Shown: positions 1 through 7,961, counted from the stretch's first letter. The stretch is DNA of 12,558 nucleotides from Candidatus Dadabacteria bacterium UBA2774 (GCA_002352485.1 DEIM01000080.1:1-12558), one strand, 5' to 3'. The notes: generated by a model not told the origin, from the sequence alone. Made by a program: numbers and translations.

Positions 1-1059
1 GTAAAGTTCCCCGATAAGTTGAGGCATCAGATATTTTTAGAGCCAGAAGGCATCAACACCTATGAGATTTACCCAAACGGCATATCGACCAGTCTTCCGC
101 TCGAGGTGCAGTACGAGATGGCCAGGACAATAGACGGGCTGAGTGAGGTCGAGATTATGCGCCCTGGCTATGCTGTCGAATACGATTACGTTGACCCAAC
201 GGGCTTAAAACCCACACTCGAAACAAAGCTCGTGGAGAATCTCTACTTCGCGGGGCAGATAAACGGCACCACAGGGTATGAGGAGGCTGCAAGCCAAGGT
301 CTGATCGCTGGTATTAACGCGGCTCTACGCGTAAAGGGCAAGTCACCGCTCATACTTGACCGCTCGGAGGCCTATATCGGTATCCTGATCGATGATCTCG
401 TCACAAAAGGAGTGGACGAGCCTTACAGGATGTTTACCTCAAGGGCTGAATACAGGCTCTTACTCAGAGAAGACAATGCCGACATGAGATTATATGAAAA
501 AGGTTATAAACTAGGGCTTCACACGGATGAAGAGCTAGGCAAATTTCTCGATAAAAAAAATAGCGTCAGAGAAGAGCTTGGCAGGCTTGAGACAACAAAG
601 CTCACGCCCAGCTCGGGAAATAACCGTGTTTTAGAGGAACTCGGTACATCCGCGCTTAAAAAGCCCCAGAGCTTAAAGGAGATTCTAAGGCGCCCTGAAA
701 TTTCATACCGTGATCTTGGCTCTTTATATCAAGGGTCGCCTCTCCGTGAAATTGGAGACGATGTTATTTCTCAAATAGAGATGGACACTAAATACGAGGG
801 ATACATAAAGAGGCAAAAGGAGCAGATAGATAAGTTTAAGAAACTTGAGAACCTGAGAATTCCCGAGACCTTTTCTTATGAAGATATACCCGGGTTATCT
901 AGGGAGATAGTTCAAAAACTGTCAAATGTACGCCCGAGCTCTTTGGGCCAGGCAAGCCGGGTATCCGGCATTACCCCCGCAGCAGTATCTGTTCTTATGG
1001 TTTATCTAAAAAGGGATAGTATTCAAACGCAAGGGGGAGTTTACTCCACAACTTCCTGA
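1..1059 (+). CDS. mnmG: tRNA uridine-5-carboxymethylaminomethyl(34) synthesis enzyme MnmG (GidA), C-terminal part
   Basis: This is the FAD-binding partner of MnmE, which modifies uridine 34 of several tRNAs in the cytoplasm. The frame is open from base 1 (V-K-F-P-D-K-L-R-H-Q-I-F-L-E-P-E-G), so the true start lies upstream. The TTG at position 19 is an internal leucine, not a start. About 352 codons remain of a protein that is usually about 620-630 residues. Family hallmarks are visible: PGYAVEYDY near residue 56, the FAD-site segment FAGQINGTTGYEEAASQGL near residues 83-101, then MFTSRAEYRLLLREDNAD in the helical region, and the conserved end RPSSLGQASRVSGITPAAV followed by VYLKR. A short tail of about 14 residues follows the conserved end, and its last codons lie over the 3' end of the convergent small gene. 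No rsmG or parA follows, although these often do in other bacteria. Identification is firm. Confidence 0.97.
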   Translation, partial: VKFPDKLRHQIFLEPEGINTYEIYPNGISTSLPLEVQYEMARTIDGLSEVEIMRPGYAVEYDYVDPTGLKPTLETKLVENLYFAGQINGTTGYEEAASQGLIAGINAALRVKGKSPLILDRSEAYIGILIDDLVTKGVDEPYRMFTSRAEYRLLLREDNADMRLYEKGYKLGLHTDEELGKFLDKKNSVREELGRLETTKLTPSSGNNRVLEELGTSALKKPQSLKEILRRPEISYRDLGSLYQGSPLREIGDDVISQIEMDTKYEGYIKRQKEQIDKFKKLENLRIPETFSYEDIPGLSREIVQKLSNVRPSSLGQASRVSGITPAAVSVLMVYLKRDSIQTQGGVYSTTS

Positions 1060-1205
1060 TCCTGCTCGTCATCATCTGAGTCGCTAAGTTCCTGCTCTAA
1101 AAGCTCCATCATATCTTCATAATCTCCGCCTATATAACCCGAGTTCTCCGGGTCCTCAAGCATATCGACGAGATCTTTAATTTTTTTACGTCCTTTTCTG
1201 GCCAC
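1041..1205 (-). CDS. small hypothetical protein, 54 aa, basic N-terminus and acidic C-terminus
   Basis: I do not recognise a family. The frame runs from GTG (1205-1203) to TAA (1043-1041). The protein opens with MARKGRKKIKDLVDMLEDPE, continues with NSGYIGGDYEDMMELLEQEL, and ends in an acidic tail, SDSDDDEQDQEVVE. It has no membrane segment or signal peptide and is probably cytoplasmic. The basic head could touch nucleic acid and the middle could form a short amphipathic helix, but these are inferences. Support for a real gene is a strong ribosome site, GGGAGG, 9 bases before GTG, a plausible promoter upstream, and strongly biased, protein-like composition. The 3' end overlaps the last 19 bases of the convergent mnmG. 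It is short enough to be missed by a 60-residue cutoff. Confidence 0.72.
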   Translation of the reverse strand: MARKGRKKIKDLVDMLEDPENSGYIGGDYEDMMELLEQELSDSDDDEQDQEVVE

Positions 1206-1214
1206 GCTCTTTTT

Positions 1215-1220
1215 CCTCCC
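1215..1220 (-). promoter_or_regulatory. ribosome binding site of the 54-aa gene
   Basis: GGGAGG read on the minus strand lies 9 bases before the GTG at 1205. It is the strongest Shine-Dalgarno match in the window and decides in favour of the GTG as the start. Confidence 0.7.
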
Positions 1221-1239
1221 TGAAAATTAACTCGTTTAT

Positions 1240-1268
1240 AGTATAGCCAATAAATTTTCTTATGTGAG
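1240..1268 (-). promoter_or_regulatory. candidate sigma-70-type promoter of the 54-aa gene
   Basis: On the minus strand, CTCACA (1268-1263) and TATACT (1245-1240) are separated by 17 bases. The -35 matches the TTGACA consensus at 4 of 6 positions and the -10 matches TATAAT at 5 of 6. Transcription would begin near 1233 and give a leader of about 28 bases holding the ribosome site. The element lies in the 158-base gap after the DUF255 gene, so the small gene need not depend on read-through. The gap otherwise shows only AT-rich sequence and no clear terminator. Confidence 0.4.
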
Positions 1269-1363
1269 CCTAAAACACAAATTCTTTTTAATTTACCTTT
1301 CTATTCTAATCAACATTATAAAACTATGAAAATGAAAAGCAATATGTCTCCAATATATTCAGA

Positions 1364-3601
1364 TCACGGCGTATCGGCTGCCAAGAGCTCAAGCATTTTA
1401 TCCACATCCGAAGTCGGTAGCTTACATATGTAGTTGAGACACACATAAGCCGTAGACTTCCCGTCTATCTGAGCTTGGCTTTTTGTGAATTCTGCGATAG
1501 ATGCTATCCCTGAATCTTTCTCAGGCTCTTTCAGAAGAACAACCTTATTGGGGGAATAGTCTTTATTCAAAGCCCTTAGCATCGTCTGCGTATCCTCTTT
1601 ATCGGGATCACCTACTACTACCACTTCAAATGAAGGACCGATACCGAAGTCAAGACCGCAAAGGAGCTGAGTGTAGGCCATAGGGGCCTGGGCAACGGTG
1701 TTTGAAAAGGCTCTCCCGAGCTCTGATGCCTTTTTGTCATACTCAGGATTTCCTGTAATTCTCCCGATCTTAAGAAGATTCAGCATAGCGACCGAATTAC
1801 CTGAGGGTACAGCTCCGTCGTATATCTCTTTTTGGCGTGCTATAAGCTCTTCAGCGCTGTCAGAGGTGAAATAAAAACCTGAGTTCTTATCATCCCAGAA
1901 ATTCTTTATCATCTCGTTCTGAAGCTCTATCGCAGCTTGAAGGTATCTAATATCAAATGTCGATTCATAAAGCTCAAGGAGCCCCCAGATAAAAAATGAA
2001 TAGTCGTCAATATTACTGTCAATTGCGGCATCACCGCCCCTGTATCTGTGAAGAAGCTCTCCCCCCGGTTTACGCATGTCGCTTAATATAAAATCCGCGG
2101 CTTTTTTTGCGGCCTCTGTATATTGAGGATCATTCAACACCCTTCCGCCCTTTGCCAAAGACGCTATCATAAGGCCGTTCCAGTCGGTCAGGATCTTATC
2201 ATCCTTATGGGGGTGTACTCTCTTCTCACGTACATTGAATAATTTTTCTCTTGAGGTCTCGATTCTCTTGTTAAACTCTTCTACGCTCATGTCGTAAGAC
2301 GCTGCAATCTCGGGTATCGGCTTTTTTAAGTGCAGTATGTTAGCGCCTGTTTTTTTGCCGGACGCTTCGTCGCTGAAGTTGCCTGTGCTGCTTACGTTAA
2401 AAGTGCTTATTATAAGCTCGGCGTCTTCTTTCCCGAGTATGTCTACTATCTCATCCTCTTCCCACACATAGAACTTTCCCTCTTCTCCTTCGCTGTCCGC
2501 GTCTTCGGCCGAATAAAAACCGCCTTCTTTAGATGTCATGTCCCTCATTACATATGTAAATATTTCACCTGCTGTATCTGCGTACTCTTTATTCCCGGTT
2601 GCCTGATAAGCCTCTATATACGCCATTGAAATCATCGCCTGGTCGTAGAGCATTTTCTCAAAATGAGGAAGGAACCACTGTGGGTCTGTTGAGTAGCGGT
2701 GAAATCCGAAACCCACATGGTCATATACGCCCCCCTGGCGCATTTTCTGGAGCGTTTTCTCTACCATTTCGAGCGCCTGATCGTCTCCAGTGCGTTTCCA
2801 ATATCTAAGCAGGTAAAGTTGGTTGTGGGACGTCGGGAATTTAGGAGAGCTTCCAAATCCTCCGTTATTCTCGTCGAACCTTCCGAGGAGCTGATTGTAC
2901 CCCACTCCGAGTGTAGAGACAGTCAGGTCTTTGCTCTCATTGTTTTCTGTAACATCAGTCGCTTTTTTAACCGCAGCGGTAATATTCTCCGCCGACTCTA
3001 ATACCTTTTCCCTATCGTTTTCCCACAGCTCCTTTATTCGAGGCACGAGGTCCATCATTCCGGGCCTTCCGAACCTAGTTTCCTTGGGGATGTACGTGGC
3101 CGCGAAAAACGGTTTTTTGTCGGGTGTCATAACCACGTTCAATGGCCAGCCGCACCCGCCCTTTGAGAGCATCTGACACACGGTCATGTAGATATTATCT
3201 ATATCAGGTCTTTCCTCACGGTCGACTTTTATCGAGACGAACGTTTCGTTCATCAGTTTTGCAACTTCCTCGTCTTCAAACGACTCATGCTCCATCACGT
3301 GACACCAGTGGCAGGTCGAGTATCCGATAGACAGCAGAATCGGCTTTCCCTCTTTACGGGCTTTCTCAAACGCCTCGTCCCCCCACGGGTACCAATCGAC
3401 CGGGTTGTCGGCGTGCTGAAGCAAATAAGGACTCTTTTCGTCTTTTAGTCTGTTTTGTTTTTTCATGTTAGTGGCGTTCCCGCCTCCATCGGTCGAGCCG
3501 TAAGTATGTATGGACAGGCAAAATAAAAGCAGTAAAGTTAGGATACCAGTTATTGTGTATTTCGCCGTAAGTTCTGGTGGGACATTTATGTTGTTACGCA
3601 T
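1364..3601 (-). CDS. exported DUF255 thioredoxin-fold protein (YyaL/SPATA20 family)
   Basis: The family joins an N-terminal thioredoxin-like domain to a C-terminal six-hairpin (alpha/alpha-barrel) domain resembling glycosidase or epimerase folds. Its activity is not established. Residues 14-35 form a hydrophobic signal sequence (TITGILTLLLLFCLS within it) after a short polar start, so export to the periplasm or anchoring is inferred. The domain begins at about residue 54 with KSPYLLQHADNPVDWYPW, followed by the Cys pair CHWC at 97-100, KVDREERPDID near 125-135 and GGCGWPLNVV at 148-157. GGVYDHVGFGFHRYSTD lies near residue 290 and KILTDWNGLMIASLA near 465. At 745 residues it is a little longer than common bacterial members (about 670-700) because of the leader. 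The ATG at 3601 has no clear ribosome site. An internal ATG at 3466 would give a cytoplasmic form lacking the leader. It is divergent from the dynamin-like gene. Confidence 0.93.
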   Translation of the reverse strand: MRNNINVPPELTAKYTITGILTLLLLFCLSIHTYGSTDGGGNATNMKKQNRLKDEKSPYLLQHADNPVDWYPWGDEAFEKARKEGKPILLSIGYSTCHWCHVMEHESFEDEEVAKLMNETFVSIKVDREERPDIDNIYMTVCQMLSKGGCGWPLNVVMTPDKKPFFAATYIPKETRFGRPGMMDLVPRIKELWENDREKVLESAENITAAVKKATDVTENNESKDLTVSTLGVGYNQLLGRFDENNGGFGSSPKFPTSHNQLYLLRYWKRTGDDQALEMVEKTLQKMRQGGVYDHVGFGFHRYSTDPQWFLPHFEKMLYDQAMISMAYIEAYQATGNKEYADTAGEIFTYVMRDMTSKEGGFYSAEDADSEGEEGKFYVWEEDEIVDILGKEDAELIISTFNVSSTGNFSDEASGKKTGANILHLKKPIPEIAASYDMSVEEFNKRIETSREKLFNVREKRVHPHKDDKILTDWNGLMIASLAKGGRVLNDPQYTEAAKKAADFILSDMRKPGGELLHRYRGGDAAIDSNIDDYSFFIWGLLELYESTFDIRYLQAAIELQNEMIKNFWDDKNSGFYFTSDSAEELIARQKEIYDGAVPSGNSVAMLNLLKIGRITGNPEYDKKASELGRAFSNTVAQAPMAYTQLLCGLDFGIGPSFEVVVVGDPDKEDTQTMLRALNKDYSPNKVVLLKEPEKDSGIASIAEFTKSQAQIDGKSTAYVCLNYICKLPTSDVDKMLELLAADTP

Positions 3602-3606
3602 AGAGA

Positions 3607-3635
3607 TTTATAAGTATATATGATGCAAACTTCAA
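3607..3635 (-). promoter_or_regulatory. candidate promoter of the DUF255 gene, giving a leaderless or nearly leaderless mRNA
   Basis: On the minus strand TTGAAG (3635-3630) and TATAAA (3612-3607) are separated by 17 bases. Transcription would start within a few bases of the ATG at 3601, which fits the absence of a ribosome site there. The call rests on consensus matching only. A second TATAAT-like element (minus strand, about 3687-3682) lies further upstream with a poor -35. Confidence 0.35.
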
Positions 3636-3649
3636 TGTACGGAATGTAT

Positions 3650-3703
3650 TTGACTACCTTAAGCTTCGCCCTAATATCCATTATATCCTTTCTTGGTTAT
3701 AAT
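3650..3703 (+). promoter_or_regulatory. candidate promoter(s) of the dynamin-like GTPase gene
   Basis: TTGACT (3650-3655) and TAATAT (3672-3677) are 16 bases apart and would start transcription near 3684. A perfect TATAAT lies at 3698-3703, but its -35 is weak and it would leave a leader of only about 10 bases. A weak ribosome site, AGGA at 3711-3714, stands 6 bases before the ATG at 3721. The 119-base gap is shared with the divergent DUF255 gene. Confidence 0.35.
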
Positions 3704-3720
3704 TTAGCTTAGGATTATCC

Positions 3721-5424
3721 ATGCAATTACTAGATAAAAAGTATTCCGATATTGTTCTCGAAGAAAAGCTCCTGCTACAATCCCTTGAGGCTGAAATCAA
3801 AGAGCTGTCGAGTGAGGAGATGCTTAAAAAGCTTCAGGCGATAAAGGAAAACCTTGAGAATCTATTTTCAATCGTATTTATCGGAGAGTTCAGCACGGGT
3901 AAATCCTCTATAATAAATGCCCTCTTAGGTGAAGAAATTTTGGCTGAGGGCATTACTCCAACGACTGATGAGATAACAATCCTAAAATACGGAGATATAA
4001 GCGGGCAAGAGACTCAAGACGGCAGCCGTCATATCCCGCTCTCTCAGGAAAGGCTCAAGGGTATCTACATTGTGGACACACCAGGGACCAACGTGACTCT
4101 TGAGCAGCACGAAAAACTCACCCAGGATTTTATTCCCAGAGCAGATATAGTGTTTTTTACCATAGGTGCGGAGCGCGCCGTTACAGGCAGCGAGGCAAAG
4201 CTCATAGAGTTCATAAAAGAGGATTGGCTCAAGAACATTGTGTTTCTTCTTAATAAAACGGATATTGCAAAAGACCCTGAAGAGCTGGACACGCTGATCC
4301 GTCATACCAGGGGAGAGCTTGAGCGCAATTTTAATTTCGAGCCCCATCTGATTCCGGTTTCCGCCAAGCTCGCGCGTGAAGCCCGTACTTCCTCAGACGA
4401 GGCGCTTTATCAAAAGAGCGGGTTTAAGGAGCTTGAGAGCTATATCTTCAGTACACTTGGTGAAGAAGAACGTATCAGAATGAAGATAAAGACCACCTCG
4501 GAATTCGCTGTCAGCCTGTCTTCCGAAACTGAGGATGTACTTAAAGTGGACATAGATAAGATTTCCCACGATGAAGCCCGACTCGGGGAGTACGAGGCTA
4601 AGCTTGAGGGTATGAAAAACGAAATAGTAGGGAACTCTGGGCAGTTTACAGAGAGAATAAGGAGTAGGCTCCTCGAGTTTAAAACAAGGGGGATCGAGTA
4701 TATAGACGACCTCATCAGGTTCTCAAACATTTTCAAGCTCGTGAGCAAATCTAAAGTGGCAAAAGAGTTTGAATACCGTGTGTCCCGCCAGACAGTGGAA
4801 GAGCTCGAAAAAGACCTCGACGCCATGGTAATGTGGACAGAGCGCTCTGCAAGGACTCTTCTGGACAGCGCTCTAGATTTCTACAACGAATCCATAAGAC
4901 CCGAATCCTCATCTCCGGGAACGGCTTTTACCTACGACAGGACCAGGCTCATAGACACAGTGCGGGCAGAGCTTGAGAAAAAGAGGAAAGAAATAGACCC
5001 GGCACTCCTCGGAGGAAACCTGGTGGACTCTGCAAGGGGGGCGGTGGCTTCTGTTCTAGGGGTGCAGGCAGGCACTCTTGCCCTTGGCGCTGCTGTAGTA
5101 ACGGCTTTTTCATCAATAATAGTGGATGTTACGGGAATTCTTGCCACCCTGGCCCTTATGGCAACTGCTTTTGCTATCCTCCCCAAAAAAAGGAGGGATG
5201 CTATGAAGGAGTTTAGTACAAAAGTAGACGCGCTGATTGAGGAGATTACCTCAAGTGTTAGCTCACAGCTCGAGCGTGATTTAGACGGTATTAAAATGCA
5301 GGTATTAGATTCTTTGGTCCCGCTCAGGAATTTTTATCAAATGGAAAAGGGTAAGCTTTCAGAGTCATTGATCAAAGTAAACAAGATAAAGGAAAAGCTT
5401 ACGGATATAAGTAACAGCGTTTAA
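3721..5424 (+). CDS. bacterial dynamin-like large GTPase
   Basis: This is a dynamin-superfamily GTPase, expected to bind and remodel the inner membrane in a GTP-dependent way. The exact role is unknown. All nucleotide motifs are present: P-loop GEFSTGKS at 55-62, the switch-1 threonine in ITPTTDEIT at 78-86, DTPG at 119-122 and NKTD at 178-181. Residues 1-48 are a charged helix preceding the G domain. Residues about 250-430 are a long, charged, probably helical stalk. Two hydrophobic segments at about 441-487 form a likely membrane hairpin (VLGVQAGTLALGAAVV, then GILATLALMATAFAIL), closed by the basic stop KKRR. A helical tail completes 567 residues, a usual size for single bacterial dynamins. 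The ATG at 3721 follows AGGA with 6-base spacing. It stands alone, with no second dynamin gene beside it. It ends 54 bases from the convergent PilZ gene, and I see no hairpin terminator between them. Confidence 0.9.
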   Translation: MQLLDKKYSDIVLEEKLLLQSLEAEIKELSSEEMLKKLQAIKENLENLFSIVFIGEFSTGKSSIINALLGEEILAEGITPTTDEITILKYGDISGQETQDGSRHIPLSQERLKGIYIVDTPGTNVTLEQHEKLTQDFIPRADIVFFTIGAERAVTGSEAKLIEFIKEDWLKNIVFLLNKTDIAKDPEELDTLIRHTRGELERNFNFEPHLIPVSAKLAREARTSSDEALYQKSGFKELESYIFSTLGEEERIRMKIKTTSEFAVSLSSETEDVLKVDIDKISHDEARLGEYEAKLEGMKNEIVGNSGQFTERIRSRLLEFKTRGIEYIDDLIRFSNIFKLVSKSKVAKEFEYRVSRQTVEELEKDLDAMVMWTERSARTLLDSALDFYNESIRPESSSPGTAFTYDRTRLIDTVRAELEKKRKEIDPALLGGNLVDSARGAVASVLGVQAGTLALGAAVVTAFSSIIVDVTGILATLALMATAFAILPKKRRDAMKEFSTKVDALIEEITSSVSSQLERDLDGIKMQVLDSLVPLRNFYQMEKGKLSESLIKVNKIKEKLTDISNSV

Positions 5425-5478
5425 GTGAGAGTTAGTTTAAATAAAATACCGTGACGAAATTTTGGCAGGATGCTTTAA

Positions 5479-5997
5479 TCAGAGTCCGAATCTGTTCTTA
5501 AAGAGTGTTTTTGTATAAATTTCTTTAATCTTATCTGAACGCCCGGTAAATTCGATCCCCATTTTGCATTTATCTTTATTATTCAAGTCAGACCACTTAA
5601 CTTTTCCTTCAAATTTCAGAGTTTTATCGCCGGTAAACAAACGGGCCCTTATTCTGGATTCTGGTGGCAGTCCCCTGAGACCTTCAATTCCAATACCGCC
5701 CTGTGAAAGGTTGATGACGAACCCGCCCAATCTGGGCTCTGAGTGCTCTTGATAAATATTGTTTCTGATCAGGCCGTACTTAATCCTCATATTGAAAGGT
5801 ATTCTTAAAGACTGTCTTCTAGTGATATATGTGATCTCTGATCGGGTTGTAACCCTCTCAGTTTTTGTATCTTCTTTAATCGTCGGGGAAGAATTCATAA
5901 AATGATAATATCCTTTTAATTCCAAATTCACAATTAGACTTTGGTTTGAGTTTGCCTTATAACTTTTGTCTAAACAGATAAAAGTGTAGTTAAGCAT
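5479..5997 (-). CDS. PilZ-domain protein, probable cyclic-di-GMP receptor
   Basis: PilZ domains bind cyclic di-GMP and pass the signal to motility, secretion or exopolysaccharide systems. Both binding motifs are present: RQSLR at 61-65 (RxxxR) and N-L-S-Q-G-G at 96-101 (the D/NxSxxG motif). The beta-barrel continues with FEGKVKWSDL at about 129-138 and CKMGIEFTG at 144-152. No other domain is visible, so it is a stand-alone PilZ protein acting in the cytoplasm. The start is uncertain. The ATG at 5997 gives 172 residues. An in-frame ATG at 5898 (MNSSPTIKEDTKTE) would give 139 residues and keep the whole domain; the first 33 residues look unlike the rest of the family. Neither start has a good ribosome site: GAAG is near the first, and AGGA lies 13 bases before the second. 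It is divergent from typA. Confidence 0.87.
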   Translation of the reverse strand: MLNYTFICLDKSYKANSNQSLIVNLELKGYYHFMNSSPTIKEDTKTERVTTRSEITYITRRQSLRIPFNMRIKYGLIRNNIYQEHSEPRLGGFVINLSQGGIGIEGLRGLPPESRIRARLFTGDKTLKFEGKVKWSDLNNKDKCKMGIEFTGRSDKIKEIYTKTLFKNRFGL

Positions 5998-6117
5998 TTA
6001 ACTATCTTCAAAGCTACCTTTTAGGAACTATTCAGATTGTAAGTTTCCCGAAAGGCTTTTACATTCTCAATTATCATATATGCTAAAGCTCTTCTTACTT
6101 AGTACTTATTGATTCTC

Positions 6118-6123
6118 AGGAGA
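6118..6123 (+). promoter_or_regulatory. ribosome binding site of typA
   Basis: AGGAGA lies 11 bases before the ATG at 6135, slightly far but the only match. Upstream, TTTACA (6058-6063) with TATGCT (6079-6084) or TGCTAA (6081-6086) is a weak promoter candidate in the 137-base gap shared with the PilZ gene. Confidence 0.5.
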
Positions 6124-6134
6124 CAGATTTTTAT

Positions 6135-7961
6135 ATGCGAAAGGACAATTTAAGAAATATAGCGATAATTGCACACGTTGATCACGGGAAGACCACTCTG
6201 GTCGATGCCATGCTTAACCAAAGCGGTGTATTCCATGAACACCAGCAGGTAGAAGAAAGGGTAATGGACTCAATGGACCTTGAGAAAGAACGAGGAATAA
6301 CCATAACGGCCAAAAACACCGCGGTTCTCTATAAGGACATTAAAATTAATATAGTCGATACTCCAGGGCACGCAGACTTTGGCGGGGAAGTCGAGCGAAG
6401 CTTGAATATGGTTGACGGAGCATTACTTCTTGTCGATGCAAGCGAAGGTCCCTTGCCGCAGACGCGATTTGTAGTGCAAAAGGCGCTTGAAAAAAAGCTT
6501 CCGATCATATTGGTGATCAACAAGATCGACAGACCCGATGCTCGTCCGGACGAAGTTATAGACGAAGTATATGATCTATTTATCGAGCTTGACGCAAACG
6601 AGGAGCAGATAGAGTTTCCTATTGTCTATACGAACGCGAAAATTGGCGCTGCGCACAATGAAATTGATGACGCGTCAGATAATCTAACTCCTCTTTTTGA
6701 CAAGATTATATCCTCGATCCCAGGTCCTGAAGTTGGGGACGGCTCTATTACACAGTTTCTCATTACCAATTTAGATTACGATAACTACGTCGGAAGGCTG
6801 GCTATAGGCAGAATGATGAGCGGTGAGCTTGAGTCTAATCGCAGCTATGCCCTTTGCGGTGAAGGAGACAAGGTCTCCACAATAAAAATTTCCGTTTTAT
6901 ATACTTACACCGGGCTTCAGAAAACACAGGTAGAGAAAGTTGATGCCGGAGATATTATCGCTATAGCAGGTGAGGAGAACGTTCAGATAGGTGACACTGT
7001 CTCGAATACCGATAACCCTGTGCCGCTTGAGCGCATAAAAGTTGATGAACCTACAATTTCTATGATTTTCTACGTCAACAGCGGACCGTTTGGCGGAAAG
7101 GAGGGCAAGTTTTTAACCTCCCGTCAGATCAGGGAAAGGCTTGACCGGGAAAAGCTTAGAAACGTTGCTATTCAGATTAAGGACACCGAACGGGCAGACG
7201 CGTTTGAAGTTGCAGGTCGCGGGGAGCTTCAAATGGCTGTTCTTATTGAAACGATGAGACGCGAGGGTTATGAGTTTATGGTCTCTAAACCAACAGTTAT
7301 CACAAAAGAGGAAAACGGCATTGTTACTGAGCCTGTTGAGCGCATTTTTATTGACGTTCCCGAAGAGTTTGTCGGAGTTATTACTGAGAATGTTGCAAAA
7401 AGAAAGGGGCGTATGGTGAATCTTCATAATAACGGCAACGGGCGGGTGGACATTGAATTCGTAATAACCTCAAGAGGGCTTATCGGATTCAGAAGCCAGT
7501 TCCTGATCGACACCAAAGGCTCAGGGGTTATGAATACACTCTTTGAGGGTTACGAGCCCTGGTACGGACCGATACCGCAAAGATCGACAGGCGCCCTTGT
7601 CTCAGACCGTCCCGGGAAAACCACTACCTACGCGAGCCTTGCTATGGTCGATAGGGGCGAGCTTTTCGTTGATGTCGGTACACAGGTTTATGCTGGAATG
7701 ATAATCGGCGAGAGGAATCGAAACGGTGACCTCACTGTGAATATTACGAAAGAGAAGAAGCTTACCAATATGAGAAGCTCCACTTCTGAAGCGACCGTTG
7801 TACTAAGACCCCCAAGACCACTGTCACTGGATCAGGCAATAGAGTTTATTGCCGAGGACGAGCTTGTAGAGATCACCCCCGAGAGCATGAGACTCCGCAA
7901 GATGGAGCTTGATGCTGCCAAAAGAGCGATATTAGAAAAACGGGCAAAGCAGGAATCTTAA
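6135..7961 (+). CDS. typA: ribosome-associated translational GTPase TypA/BipA
   Basis: TypA/BipA is an EF-G-like GTPase that binds the ribosome and helps assembly and growth under stress such as cold. G motifs are complete: AHVDHGKT at 13-20, the switch-1 motif ERGITI at 52-57, DTPGH at 75-79 and NKID at 129-132. The elongation-factor beta-barrel domain follows (about 200-290). Family-specific segments are YVNSGPFGGKEGKFLTSRQI near 314-333, GRGELQMAVLIETMRREG near 364-381, and RSTGALVSDRPGKTTTYA near 480-497 in the C-terminal domain. The length of 608 residues is normal, so the gene is complete. The start has AGGAGA upstream. It ends 10 bases before the end of the convergent lipoprotein gene, with no visible terminator in that gap. 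The identification is firm; EF-G and LepA are excluded by length and by the TypA-type C-terminus. Confidence 0.97.
   Translation: MRKDNLRNIAIIAHVDHGKTTLVDAMLNQSGVFHEHQQVEERVMDSMDLEKERGITITAKNTAVLYKDIKINIVDTPGHADFGGEVERSLNMVDGALLLVDASEGPLPQTRFVVQKALEKKLPIILVINKIDRPDARPDEVIDEVYDLFIELDANEEQIEFPIVYTNAKIGAAHNEIDDASDNLTPLFDKIISSIPGPEVGDGSITQFLITNLDYDNYVGRLAIGRMMSGELESNRSYALCGEGDKVSTIKISVLYTYTGLQKTQVEKVDAGDIIAIAGEENVQIGDTVSNTDNPVPLERIKVDEPTISMIFYVNSGPFGGKEGKFLTSRQIRERLDREKLRNVAIQIKDTERADAFEVAGRGELQMAVLIETMRREGYEFMVSKPTVITKEENGIVTEPVERIFIDVPEEFVGVITENVAKRKGRMVNLHNNGNGRVDIEFVITSRGLIGFRSQFLIDTKGSGVMNTLFEGYEPWYGPIPQRSTGALVSDRPGKTTTYASLAMVDRGELFVDVGTQVYAGMIIGERNRNGDLTVNITKEKKLTNMRSSTSEATVVLRPPRPLSLDQAIEFIAEDELVEITPESMRLRKMELDAAKRAILEKRAKQES

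Noticed and set aside
1501..3330. Several plus-strand frames opposite the DUF255 gene
   Set aside because: They are antisense shadows with no domain, no ribosome site and atypical composition. The minus-strand frame has clear family motifs throughout.
3500..3540. Possible lipobox in the DUF255 signal peptide (LLFC)
   Set aside because: The residue before Cys is Phe, not Gly/Ala/Ser, and hydrophobic residues continue after it, so signal peptidase II processing is not supported.
3982..5186. Serine-rich or arginine-rich minus-strand frames opposite the dynamin-like gene
   Set aside because: Their composition is the mirror of Glu/Lys-rich codons in the real gene, and they carry no motifs.
5425..5478. 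Search for a bidirectional terminator between the dynamin-like and PilZ genes
   Set aside because: No stem of useful length followed by a T-run was found on either strand.
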